64,000 nt of DNA, from positions 2,727,001 to 2,791,000 of the forward strand of contig CP032507.1 of NCBI GenBank assembly GCA_008375315.1, given 5' to 3'. The notes under the pieces were generated by a model, which did not search any database, was not told the origin of the DNA, and worked only from the letters and a program-made list of their open reading frames with translations. This document shows, piece after piece, positions 16,398 to 24,628 of the stretch (position 1 is the stretch's first letter; the number at the start of each line of letters is the position of its first letter). Origin of the DNA: Ectothiorhodospiraceae bacterium BW-2. Lineage in GTDB: Bacteria > Pseudomonadota > Gammaproteobacteria > Thiohalomonadales > Thiohalomonadaceae. The translations under genes and the position numbers were made by a program.

Positions 16398-16724
16398 ATG
16401 GCCGTTGAGGTTGTTGTTCACACAGATCGCAGCATGCACTCCAGAATTATGTCGCTATTTAGCTACTTGGGGGTACTGGTGTTTGTGCCTCTGGTCTCAA
16501 ATCGTAGCGATGAGTATGTCAATTTTCACGCGCGTCAAGGGCTGGTGATTTGGATCATCGGGATTGTGGCGATCTTTATGCTCTATATCCCCGGTCTGGG
16601 AAAGTTGGCCTTTGGCTTTTTGGCGTTGATGGTGATGATCTACTCCCTAATGGGAATTGTTTCGGTGATGCTGTTTCGTGCGTGGCGGTTACCGATTGTC
16701 TATAGGCTCTCAACTATGTTATAA
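16398..16724 (+). CDS. mamF: magnetosome membrane protein MamF
   Basis: A 108-residue protein with three hydrophobic segments, matching MamF/MmsF (DUF4870-like). Shared features include FSYLGVLVFVPLV, the EYVNFHARQGLVIW block and an RAWRLP motif near the end. Members of this family control crystal size and shape and are abundant in magnetosome membranes. An AGGAGAA site precedes the ATG. It probably forms a unit with the Mms6-like gene and is followed by a strong terminator. MamF and MmsF are hard to tell apart from sequence alone. Confidence 0.85.
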   Translation: MAVEVVVHTDRSMHSRIMSLFSYLGVLVFVPLVSNRSDEYVNFHARQGLVIWIIGIVAIFMLYIPGLGKLAFGFLALMVMIYSLMGIVSVMLFRAWRLPIVYRLSTML

Positions 16725-16732
16725 CTTGGCTT

Positions 16733-16805
16733 GGGCCGATAGGTCGGCCCGACTGGTTGTCTGCCCTAGTGTCTGGAGCTGCCCTCTGTTCGGGCAGCTC
16801 TTTTG
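16733..16805 (+). terminator. intrinsic terminator after mamF
   Basis: A first hairpin (GGGCCGA/TCGGCCC, 16733-16750) has no T-run. A second at 16776-16800 has a perfect 9-base stem GAGCTGCCC/GGGCAGCTC and is followed by TTTTGTTGT. This should end transcripts from the Mms6-like/mamF unit, so mamH onward needs its own promoter, or readthrough. Confidence 0.85.
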
Positions 16806-16842
16806 TTGTCTGTAGCTACTTACTGTCCTTCGTTAACTGTTT

Positions 16843-18138
16843 ATGAGTGTTGAAGATCACCATCGAAATGCCCTCTACCTGATTGCAGCTTTGTGCATGA
16901 TCTTTATGACCATGATTTTGGCGCTGCAGCCTATCTATCTGCGCAGCGTGCTCAATATTCCGCTCGAAGATGCTGGCGCCATTAATGCTAATGTTCAGGT
17001 GCTGACCGAAATAATGGATCTGCTCGTTATCGGCTATCTAGGTTACCTCTCCGATATCTATGGCCGTACTAAAGTGGTCTTCTATGGTTTTATTTTGGCC
17101 GGCATTGCAGCACTCATTATCCCCTTTAGCCTTGAGGTGGGAGCCGTTATGGGGGTGAGTGGGTTAGCTATCTTCTACTTGATGCGGGTCTTTATGTCGC
17201 TCGGTACAACAGCGGTCTGGCCACAGTTAGCCGCTGCGGGGGGTGACTTCTCGACCCCACATAATCGGGCAAAGTTGATGGCAAATATGGCCTTTATGAT
17301 GGCCTTTGGTGCAACACTGGTCTATGGTATTTTGATGCAACTCCCTAAGTATGCCGGCCTAACTGTCAGTATGCTGTTAATTCCTCTGGTCGCCTTTGTG
17401 GGGGCTTGGCTCTCACGCAAGATTTTGGTTGATGTCGCGACCCGCTATGAGGAGGAGGAGATTCCGTGGCGTAAGGTGTGGCAGTTGGTGAAGCGGGATC
17501 GGCGTCTTAGACTTACCTTTATGTCGGCGTTTGCTTCGCGCAACGATATGGTGCTTGTCGGCCTCTTTTTAATGCTCTGGTTTGTCTATTTCGCCGATGT
17601 GGTCGGTATGTCACACGAGGAGGCCGCCGCTAGGGGCGGGATGACGGTGGCGCTGATTGGCTTGGTGATTCTGCTCTCAATACCGTTTTGGGGGTGGTTT
17701 ATTCAGCGTTATGGTCGGATTCCGGCGTTGGCGCTGGGGCTCTTCTTCTCTAGTAGCGGTTTTATGGCGATGTTTTTTGTGGTTAATCCCTATGACTGGG
17801 GGATATTTATTCCCGCTGTGCTGTTGGCGATTGGCCAAGCCGGTACCCTGTTAGCTCCTCAGGTTTTAACTGTCGATCTCTCCCCCTCCTCAATGAGAGG
17901 TACCGTGCTAGGGGCCTTCAATACCGTCGGGGGGATTGGGATCATCTTTTTTGTCCAAATCGGCGGCTTTCTGTTTGATCTCTTTGGCCCTTATGCACCG
18001 TTTGTCTTTACCGGCGTTGGAAATTTACTTATCATGCTCTACGCTATTACGCTGTTAAAGAGTGAACGAGAACCGGTGGAGACCGACTTGGATGCGCTGG
18101 TAGTTGATGATTCGCTCGATATGACTCAATCTAAATGA
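16843..18138 (+). CDS. mamH: magnetosome major facilitator transporter MamH
   Basis: A 431-residue major facilitator superfamily protein with about twelve membrane segments, including the loop motif GYLSDIYGRTK after segment 2. Position directly before mamI and mamE is the conserved mamHIE order. MamH is proposed to take part in iron transport into the magnetosome. No clear ribosome site is seen before the ATG at 16843, which lies in a short gap after the terminator. Confidence 0.88.
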   Translation: MSVEDHHRNALYLIAALCMIFMTMILALQPIYLRSVLNIPLEDAGAINANVQVLTEIMDLLVIGYLGYLSDIYGRTKVVFYGFILAGIAALIIPFSLEVGAVMGVSGLAIFYLMRVFMSLGTTAVWPQLAAAGGDFSTPHNRAKLMANMAFMMAFGATLVYGILMQLPKYAGLTVSMLLIPLVAFVGAWLSRKILVDVATRYEEEEIPWRKVWQLVKRDRRLRLTFMSAFASRNDMVLVGLFLMLWFVYFADVVGMSHEEAAARGGMTVALIGLVILLSIPFWGWFIQRYGRIPALALGLFFSSSGFMAMFFVVNPYDWGIFIPAVLLAIGQAGTLLAPQVLTVDLSPSSMRGTVLGAFNTVGGIGIIFFVQIGGFLFDLFGPYAPFVFTGVGNLLIMLYAITLLKSEREPVETDLDALVVDDSLDMTQSK

Positions 18139-18157
18139 TGACTCACAGGATACTGAT

Positions 18158-18436
18158 ATGCCGAATATAATCGTTGGACTACTGGCACTCTCCATGGGAC
18201 TATGGGGGATGGCGGTATGGTGGTACTCGGTAGAGGAGTTTTTGCGTGGAGCGGTGCCGCTGCTCTTAATCCTGTTCGGATTGGTCGCGCTCATGGCGGG
18301 GGTGAGTCGGGTGAAGCGTTTCGATGATTCGGCGATTCGGAGGGAGCAGCAGCTGGATGACATCGATTTGATGCAACGCTCCTCCGCGAGAGAGGAGACG
18401 AACGATAGCTCTAAGATCGAAGGAGAGGATAGGTAG
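18158..18436 (+). CDS. mamI: magnetosome membrane protein MamI
   Basis: A 92-residue protein with two membrane segments (about 3-23 and 30-50) matching MamI, including LALSMGLWGMAVWW and the RGAVPLLLILFGLVAL block. MamI is essential for magnetosome membrane invagination. The C-terminal 40 residues are a charged hydrophilic tail, longer than in the roughly 70-residue Magnetospirillum protein. AGGA precedes the ATG. Confidence 0.88.
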   Translation: MPNIIVGLLALSMGLWGMAVWWYSVEEFLRGAVPLLLILFGLVALMAGVSRVKRFDDSAIRREQQLDDIDLMQRSSAREETNDSSKIEGEDR

Positions 18437-18442
18437 GGCACC

Positions 18443-20986
18443 ATGATTGAACTGATGAATGAGAGCCGCAATGAGATCGACGAGGGGTTGAAGTGCGGCA
18501 AAGATAATCGCAAATATCTCTATATCATGGCTGCGCTGGCGATTATGATCTTGTCGGCGACCTACATCTACGAGTTTCACTACCTACCGGCCCGTCAAGC
18601 GGCGGCTCAGGGGATAACCCCGGTCAATGGATTGATGAACGCACCGGCAAATGGAGCCAATATCGCTGCCATGGCTCAACCTAGCACTGCTAATCAGATG
18701 CCTTTTATGGCGCAAAATGGCGTAGGTAACAGTTGGCCGCAAGGGGCCAATGTTGCAGCTCAACCCGGTACACCGCCGGTGATTGCGGCTAATGCCGTCC
18801 CTCCAGCCTCGCATCGACAAGATGGCCGAGCACAGATGGTCTGTAGTAGCTGCCATCTAGTACAGGGGGGCGGTACTCAAGGCCAAGGTAATAATGTAGC
18901 GGCCGTGATGCAGCCGATTGATCAAAATCGTCCAGCTAACCCTAATCCACAAGGGAATATGGCGCTGCAACAGCCGCAGCTCCCCCCTACTCAGCCCATG
19001 ATGCCGCAGGGTGTGCAGCAAGGCAACCGGGTAGAAATTGAGGGACAGATTCCGTTTGCTCAAATCGTGCGTCGGGTGCGGCCGGGGATAGTCAACATTA
19101 ACTCTGTGCGCACCCATAGCCCCTCTCAGGTGCAGCAGGATGGCGGAACGGCCCGTTTTGCTAACCCCTTTAGTGGTACTAGCGTCGAGAGCGTCGGCTC
19201 TGGGGTGATGGTTAGTATTGATGGCTTTATTGTGACTAACTACCATGTCATCAAAGATAGCGCCGGTATTGCAGTTACCGTGTTTAGTGATACTGGGACT
19301 CAGCGCTATAGTGCCGAGATTGTTAAGATTGATGAGCGGCGAGATATGGCGCTGTTAAAGATCCGTCCCGATACTTTAATGAAACCGATTCCGCTTGGGG
19401 ATAGTTCACGAGTCGATATTGCCGATTCGGTATTGGCTATTGGAAGCCCATACGGCCTAGACCAGACGGTGAGTCGGGGTATTATCTCCGGTCTGCGCAA
19501 ATCGGTGATGATCGAGAATGTGACCCATGAACAGCTACTTCAGACCGACGCGGCGATTAACCAAGGTAACTCGGGTGGTGCGTTGATCAATCGCGATGGT
19601 GAATTGATTGGGATCAATACCGCTATCTATACACCTAATGGTGCCTTCTCTGGAATCGGCTTTGCTATTCCAGTCAATAAGGTTAAAGAGTTTATTGCTG
19701 AGCATGTGCCGCCAGAGATGCAGGCAAGGGGAGGAGGGCGGCAACAACAGCAGGTAGTCGCTTGGCAGGGCGGCGGTGCAACCTTAGGACAGACGATTGC
19801 CGCTGTGGCCGCGCCACCGATTAGAGCCAATGCCACACCACCGGGAAGCCATAGTGATGGTCGTAACCAGATGGCCTGTACCACTTGCCATCAGATCGTC
19901 GGTGGGGCGAATCCGCCACAGGCTAATGGTGTTGCTTGGCCAGGTGCCATGGGGGGGGCGATGGGACAAAATGTAGCGGCTCAACAGGGGCCACCGATTA
20001 CGGCTGATGCCCCGATTCCGGGGAACCACCGCCGCGATGGTCGCGATAAGGTCGATTGCGCCGTTTGTCACCAAATTAATGGCACCGGTCGCTGGAAGCC
20101 GGTCGCCTGGCCAGGTGCCATGGGGGGGGCGATGGGACAAAATGTAGCGGCTCAACAGGGGCCACCGATTACGGCTGATGCCCCGATTCCGGGGAACCAC
20201 CGCCGCGATGGTCGCGATAAGGTCGATTGCGCTGTTTGTCACCAAATTAATGGCACCGGTCGCTGGAAGCCGGCCGCCTTTACTCAGGCACAGGGGGGAG
20301 CGGTACCGTTTCCCCTACCGATGGTGGTAGCGAATACGGTTGCGGCCCAAATCTACTTTGACGGAGCGGTATTGGAGCCCCTAACCCCCGTTATTATTCA
20401 ACGAATTAATGCCCAAGTAGAGGATGGTGCCTTTGTGACGACGGTCTATCCCGATACCGCTGCCGCTAGAGCAGGTCTCCATGCCGGGGATATCATCTTT
20501 AAACTGAATGGCCGCTGGGTACTCAGTCCGGACGAGTTGATGGCCAGTACCGCGACCTATCAGGTGGGAGATAATCTCCGCCTAGGGGTCTATAGCGGAG
20601 GACAGCGGCGCAATCTCTACTTGGTCTATTCGGGGCAGCTACAGCAGCCTAGTCGCGGTGCAACAGCGACTTTAGCGCAGCAGCAGACGGGTGCTGGTAA
20701 CGAGATGCGTTGGCTCGGTATGGAGTTAAAACCGGTGACTGATGCGCTAATTGTGAAAAATCCGCAGCTCATGGGTAAGCAGGGGGCATGGATCAGTGAT
20801 GTGGATCGTAACTCGGTTGCTGAAGCGAATGGATTGCAAAAAGGTGATCTGCTGAAACGGATTAATGGTCAACCCGTCACCGATATGGCGACATTAGAGT
20901 CGGCGATTAACGGAGCTGATATATCGCAAGGAGTCCTGCTGCTGCTCGAACGCAACGGCCGCAACCTCTATTTGACACTACAGTAG
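18443..20986 (+). CDS. mamE: magnetosome protease MamE with four magnetochrome motifs and two PDZ domains
   Basis: An 847-residue protein: membrane anchor (about 25-44), a first magnetochrome unit with CSSCH at 134-138, an HtrA/trypsin domain (about 205-425) with intact triad His268, Asp301 and Ser377 (GNSGGAL), three further magnetochrome units with CTTCH at 479-483, CAVCH at 539-543 and CAVCH at 596-600, then two PDZ domains (about 655-735 and 755-847). MamE processes magnetosome proteins and is needed for protein sorting and crystal growth. Magnetospirillum MamE has two such haem motifs, both after the protease domain, so four motifs with one placed before it is unusual. Units 3 and 4 come from a 171-base tandem duplication. 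Confidence 0.93.
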   Translation: MIELMNESRNEIDEGLKCGKDNRKYLYIMAALAIMILSATYIYEFHYLPARQAAAQGITPVNGLMNAPANGANIAAMAQPSTANQMPFMAQNGVGNSWPQGANVAAQPGTPPVIAANAVPPASHRQDGRAQMVCSSCHLVQGGGTQGQGNNVAAVMQPIDQNRPANPNPQGNMALQQPQLPPTQPMMPQGVQQGNRVEIEGQIPFAQIVRRVRPGIVNINSVRTHSPSQVQQDGGTARFANPFSGTSVESVGSGVMVSIDGFIVTNYHVIKDSAGIAVTVFSDTGTQRYSAEIVKIDERRDMALLKIRPDTLMKPIPLGDSSRVDIADSVLAIGSPYGLDQTVSRGIISGLRKSVMIENVTHEQLLQTDAAINQGNSGGALINRDGELIGINTAIYTPNGAFSGIGFAIPVNKVKEFIAEHVPPEMQARGGGRQQQQVVAWQGGGATLGQTIAAVAAPPIRANATPPGSHSDGRNQMACTTCHQIVGGANPPQANGVAWPGAMGGAMGQNVAAQQGPPITADAPIPGNHRRDGRDKVDCAVCHQINGTGRWKPVAWPGAMGGAMGQNVAAQQGPPITADAPIPGNHRRDGRDKVDCAVCHQINGTGRWKPAAFTQAQGGAVPFPLPMVVANTVAAQIYFDGAVLEPLTPVIIQRINAQVEDGAFVTTVYPDTAAARAGLHAGDIIFKLNGRWVLSPDELMASTATYQVGDNLRLGVYSGGQRRNLYLVYSGQLQQPSRGATATLAQQQTGAGNEMRWLGMELKPVTDALIVKNPQLMGKQGAWISDVDRNSVAEANGLQKGDLLKRINGQPVTDMATLESAINGADISQGVLLLLERNGRNLYLTLQ
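19937..20278 (+). repeat. 171-bp tandem duplication inside mamE
   Basis: Two adjacent copies (19937-20107 and 20108-20278) of 171 bases, exactly 57 codons, differ at only a few positions, for example GCGCCG versus GCGCTG before the haem motif and GTC versus GCC near the end. Each copy encodes one complete magnetochrome unit with its CAVCHQ haem site. Near-identity at silent sites points to a recent in-frame duplication. Confidence 0.95.
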
Positions 20987-20996
20987 GTAGAGCGGC

Positions 20997-22649
20997 GTGA
21001 ATCGCGAACCCCGTTCTGAGAGAAGACATCGCCGTAAATCGACTCAAATAGGCCAACGAGTCTATCAACCAAAGCAACGGTCGAACACAGAAGCGCCAAA
21101 ATATAGCACGATACCTGACGAGAAGAGAATGGAGACTGAACAGAGAGTGAGCGAGATTGAAGCACCCACTGAGAGGGCCATCAATCCGATGTTGAAGGGG
21201 ATTCAAGCGAAAGAGCGGCAGGAGAGAGAGCTGCGAGAGCGTAAACGGCAGCTACCCCAGCGCAGTAATCTAGTTCCTGACTGGCAAAAACCGATTGCCG
21301 ATGCAGCTCGTACCCTGTTAAAGCGTGCCGTTGCCGAGCCCCCTAAGATTGCGACGAGCAGTCGTAGTGCTGTCAGACAACAGCAGCTGCATAGTGCGAT
21401 GTTAGTTAACCGTCGTCTCGAAGCGGTCACCCAAGCAACACCTGCGACGGTGAAACGGGAGCGTACTCCAGAGTCCGGTAACCCGTTTCGGTATCGCAAA
21501 GAGGGCGAATCGCAACAGCAGCAGAGTCGCCCACAGCAGCGCCGTCTTGAAGCGCAGGCGCTTTTTCTGCAGCGTCGTACTGTGGGGGAGGGGGACGGGA
21601 GCGAGAGACCCGAAGCTCATCCCGACAGCGAGCTTGATAGAGAGAGTTATCCTGTGCCTCAAAAGGGTGCGGAGGGTATCGACGCTGCTTTGGTGGCAAC
21701 GGACGAATTATCTGCACCCGTCGCTGTTGCTGATGAGTTACCGTTGCTAAATGAAGAGGTGTCTATTGAGGAGGTGTGTATTGAAGAGCTCTCCTCTGAT
21801 ACCGCTGCGGTTTTAAAACCGGTAGAGGTTGATCCTGCGGCGATTGAGGCAGAACACGCTGAGCGAATGGCTTGGATGAGCCGCTATGCTGCGTTGGTTA
21901 AACAGCAGCAAGATGAGAATAAGCAGCAACAAAAAGGGGCTGAACAGGAGGAAAAGAGCGAGTTACCAGTGCAAGAGGGACAAGAGATAGTGGAGAAGAG
22001 AGAGTCAACAGAGAGTCCGCCCGAGGATCCCATAGAGGAGGAGAGTCTCTTGCTAGTTAATCAACCGCCGCACGAGGAGATCGAGCAAGAGCCAGAAGAG
22101 CCCGAAGAGCCGACGGAAGAGTATCACGAACCACAGCCTGAATATCGGGAGTTAACTCCTGACATTGAGCTGCTCTGTGATCATCTGCAGCAGTTCTATG
22201 GGCGGATCGAACGGTCTAGGGCTGAAAGTGGCATTGAAGTAGATAGAGGCGCTGAAACTGAGACTGAGCCTGAGATCGAGGGTGAGTTGGTAGAAGAGAT
22301 CGAGATGACTGCTGATCAAGTTGAGAGGGAGGTAGAGATGGAGATGGAGAGTGACATAGACGATGAGGCTTTTAGTGATGCACTAGATAAGGTCGATTCG
22401 TTGCGACTCACCTCAATAGCAGAGCCTGAAGTCGAGAGTCAAGAGGTCAGGGTGACCTGCCAACCGATTGCGGTAGAGTCGGTCGGTAGTGGTATGTTGC
22501 AAATCGTCGGAAGTGTGGTAGCACCCTTTGCCGCAGCGAGCCACTATGCCGTCATGGGTGTGCGCTATTCGGTACAAGATAGCGCTGGGTTTGTTAAAAA
22601 GGCCGGTGGCCTGTTAAAAAAACGGAAGCAGACAAGTGCAACAGAGTGA
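20997..22649 (+). CDS. acidic MamJ-like linker protein (candidate)
   Basis: A 550-residue hydrophilic protein with no membrane segment. The first 200 residues are basic and Gln/Arg-rich, residues about 210-480 are dominated by Glu with several E-P and E-E runs, and the last 60 residues form a more ordered Gly/Ala/Val segment ending in a Lys-rich tail. Position between mamE and mamK, overlapping the latter by 14 bases, is the place of mamJ, whose acidic product links magnetosomes to the MamK filament. I see no direct sequence homology beyond acidic bias, so the role is inferred from position and composition. Start GTG at 20997. Confidence 0.6.
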   Translation: MNREPRSERRHRRKSTQIGQRVYQPKQRSNTEAPKYSTIPDEKRMETEQRVSEIEAPTERAINPMLKGIQAKERQERELRERKRQLPQRSNLVPDWQKPIADAARTLLKRAVAEPPKIATSSRSAVRQQQLHSAMLVNRRLEAVTQATPATVKRERTPESGNPFRYRKEGESQQQQSRPQQRRLEAQALFLQRRTVGEGDGSERPEAHPDSELDRESYPVPQKGAEGIDAALVATDELSAPVAVADELPLLNEEVSIEEVCIEELSSDTAAVLKPVEVDPAAIEAEHAERMAWMSRYAALVKQQQDENKQQQKGAEQEEKSELPVQEGQEIVEKRESTESPPEDPIEEESLLLVNQPPHEEIEQEPEEPEEPTEEYHEPQPEYRELTPDIELLCDHLQQFYGRIERSRAESGIEVDRGAETETEPEIEGELVEEIEMTADQVEREVEMEMESDIDDEAFSDALDKVDSLRLTSIAEPEVESQEVRVTCQPIAVESVGSGMLQIVGSVVAPFAAASHYAVMGVRYSVQDSAGFVKKAGGLLKKRKQTSATE

Positions 22650-23667
22650 TCTTCTGATAGGTATCGATTTAGGTACCGCCAAAACTTCGTTAGTGACTAA
22701 TCGCCAACACCAGGTGAGTTTTAGTTCCGTGGTAGGTTATCCGCGTGATCTAATTGGGGTACGACTGTTAGGTGAGTCACATATTGTCGGTAGCGATGCG
22801 CTAGGCAAGAGCTATCTTGACCTAGTCTATCCTCTGGAGAATGGACTACTCAAAGAGGGGGGAGAACGAGAGCGCGATGCGGCTCGACGCCTCTTTGTCC
22901 ATATCGTTGAGCAGGCCGACATCAAAGAGGGGGAGCGGCTCTGTGCGGTGATAGGAGTCCCGGCGGGGGCTAGTAAGGTCAATCGGCGCATGGTGCTCGA
23001 TCTTGCACGCGAACACTTCGATATTTCGTTAGTTATGTCGCAGCCGTTTCTCTCAGCGTATGCGATCGAAAAGCTGACAAATGCCATTGTGATCGATTTT
23101 GGAGCTGGAACGATAGATCTTTGTGCGATGAAGGGTCATGTACCGCGCTCGGGTGATCAGGTGAGTCTAATTCGGGCCGGCAACGAGATCGATGCAATCT
23201 TTGCCGAAAGCGTGGCGGTTCGCTATCCCCAAACTCAGATGAGTCAGTCGATGGCGCGTCAGATCAAGGAGCGGTTCAGCTTTGTTAAGCGGACTAATAG
23301 TGAACGGGTGATGGTTACTTTACGAGAGGAGGGACGACCGGTCGAGGTTGATGTGACCGATGAGTTGCGTCAGGCGTGTGAGTCGTTACTACCAGAGCTT
23401 CTGGAGCAGACCGAAAAGCTCATTGCCACTTTTAGCCCTGATGATCAGGCCGAAGCGGTAGCTAATGTTATCCTAACCGGTGGCGGGAGTCGGATCAGAG
23501 GGCTGGCCGATGCGATAGCCGATGGACTACAAGCCTATGGGGAGGTGGGGGTCACGACTATGGATGATGTGCTCTTTAATGGCTGTTTGGGGGCGCTTAA
23601 ACTGGCTAGCGAACTTCCGCCCGACTATTGGGAGCAGATGGGCGAAGTGGCGTTGCGTTCTAACTAA
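22636..23667 (+). CDS. mamK: actin-like magnetosome filament protein MamK, copy 1 (Glu-to-Gln at the catalytic position)
   Basis: A 343-residue actin-like protein. Phosphate-1 motif GIDLGTAKTS (9-18), phosphate-2 motif IDFGAGTID (153-161) and adenosine motif TGGGSRI are present. Residue 136 is Gln (codon CAG at 23041) in MSQPFLSAY, where MamK, including copy 2 here (SEPFLVAY) and Glu143 of AMB-1, has the Glu implicated in ATP hydrolysis. The phosphate-2 motif also departs from the usual IDIGAGTTD. It can probably bind nucleotide and polymerise, but may hydrolyse ATP poorly. GTG start within the end of the upstream gene. Confidence 0.9.
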   Translation: MQQSDLLIGIDLGTAKTSLVTNRQHQVSFSSVVGYPRDLIGVRLLGESHIVGSDALGKSYLDLVYPLENGLLKEGGERERDAARRLFVHIVEQADIKEGERLCAVIGVPAGASKVNRRMVLDLAREHFDISLVMSQPFLSAYAIEKLTNAIVIDFGAGTIDLCAMKGHVPRSGDQVSLIRAGNEIDAIFAESVAVRYPQTQMSQSMARQIKERFSFVKRTNSERVMVTLREEGRPVEVDVTDELRQACESLLPELLEQTEKLIATFSPDDQAEAVANVILTGGGSRIRGLADAIADGLQAYGEVGVTTMDDVLFNGCLGALKLASELPPDYWEQMGEVALRSN

Positions 23668-23693
23668 CCCCGCTCTCTAGGTGAGACTCTGCC

Positions 23694-24206
23694 GTGAATA
23701 AAACGGATACCCTTCCTGCCTGTGGGCGTAGCAACCGTCGCTATCTCTATATGATGGGGGTCGCGGCAGCGCTAATTTTGGCCTCTACCTATGTTTATGA
23801 ATTTAAATATCTCCCCTATCAGGCTGACAAAACGGTGCTGGCGATCAACGATACCCGTTCCCCGTCTGTTCTCACCCCGAGCTCCCGACCGGTTGCGCTA
23901 GGAGTGGCTAGGGGAGGAGCAGAGCCATCGCCACAAGCGCCAGTTTATGTTGCTGGTGCTAAGTTGGTGCCGAACGATAACGGCGTTTTTGTCAGTGGAG
24001 TAGCGGCCAATTCCGTTGCCGCAGAGGCAGATATTCAAGCAGGCGATCTTATCTTTAAAGTTAACGGGCAAAGGGTCAACCATCCGCAACAGTTGTTACG
24101 CTTAGCTAGTGAGGGGGCGTTTGTCGGCGGGGATTCGGTTCGGGTTAGTCTCTATCGTCAGGGACGGCGTCTCAATCGCTACCTGCCGCTCGACCCCTTT
24201 CGTTAA
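23694..24206 (+). CDS. short MamE-derived PDZ protein without protease or haem motifs
   Basis: A 170-residue protein with a membrane anchor (about 17-36) and one PDZ domain (about 85-165). Its first 40 residues parallel those of MamE: C-G-x-x-N-R-x-Y-L-Y near the start and a Y-E-F-x-Y-L-P ending after the anchor, and the PDZ resembles the MamE C-terminal PDZ (AGDLIFKVNG). There is no CXXCH and no trypsin domain, so it is not a canonical MamP, although it sits where a MamP-like gene might be expected. I infer descent from mamE by internal deletion after duplication. It could act as a docking competitor or adaptor. GTG start. Confidence 0.7.
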   Translation: MNKTDTLPACGRSNRRYLYMMGVAAALILASTYVYEFKYLPYQADKTVLAINDTRSPSVLTPSSRPVALGVARGGAEPSPQAPVYVAGAKLVPNDNGVFVSGVAANSVAAEADIQAGDLIFKVNGQRVNHPQQLLRLASEGAFVGGDSVRVSLYRQGRRLNRYLPLDPFR

Positions 24207-24232
24207 CTCTGCAACCGCGTGGTGATTTAGGT

Positions 24233-24571
24233 ATGAGCGTGCTAGCAGAGCCTCTGTTACAGCAGCGATTTCTAGTCGCAGAAGAGAGTGATGCGCACAG
24301 TATGGCGGCGCAAATTATTCAGGGGGCGCTGATTACAGATAGCAGAGCTGAGATGGCTCCGTTTTGGCTAAATGAGCTGCCGACCGTTTCCATCGCGCTC
24401 GATAGTGGTTTGACACCGGGGAGTCTTTCGGTGGTGGTCGCCGTGGGGAGTGGGGCGAGTGCTATAACGAAGCAGCAAGAGCAGACGCTAGCGTCTAAGC
24501 GAGAAACGGTGGGCTGGTTAGAGGAGCTGCAGCAAGAGATGCAGGAGCTGATTCGAAGAGAATCGATTTGA
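24233..24571 (+). CDS. unknown protein in the magnetosome cluster
   Basis: A 112-residue soluble protein I do not recognise. It has a mixed N-terminal region, a central beta-type stretch (TVSIALDSG, LSVVVAVGSG) and a C-terminal charged helix that could form a coiled coil (about 80-110). It lies 26 bases after the mini-MamE gene and 57 bases before mamK2, on the same strand, so co-expression with filament genes is likely. A role with MamK is only suggested by position. Confidence 0.6.
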   Translation: MSVLAEPLLQQRFLVAEESDAHSMAAQIIQGALITDSRAEMAPFWLNELPTVSIALDSGLTPGSLSVVVAVGSGASAITKQQEQTLASKRETVGWLEELQQEMQELIRRESI

Positions 24572-24628
24572 CTTGGTATAGCGTTTAACGCAACAGTAAT
24601 TCGACTAAAACCGATATGAGGGAGAGAT

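Noticed and set aside
19784-20245. Minus-strand 153-residue open frame inside mamE
   Set aside because: It exists only because the 171-base duplication is open on both strands; it has no start signal or domain.
23694-24206. Calling the short PDZ protein MamP
   Set aside because: MamP has two CXXCH magnetochrome motifs after its PDZ domain; none is present here and its N-terminus resembles MamE.
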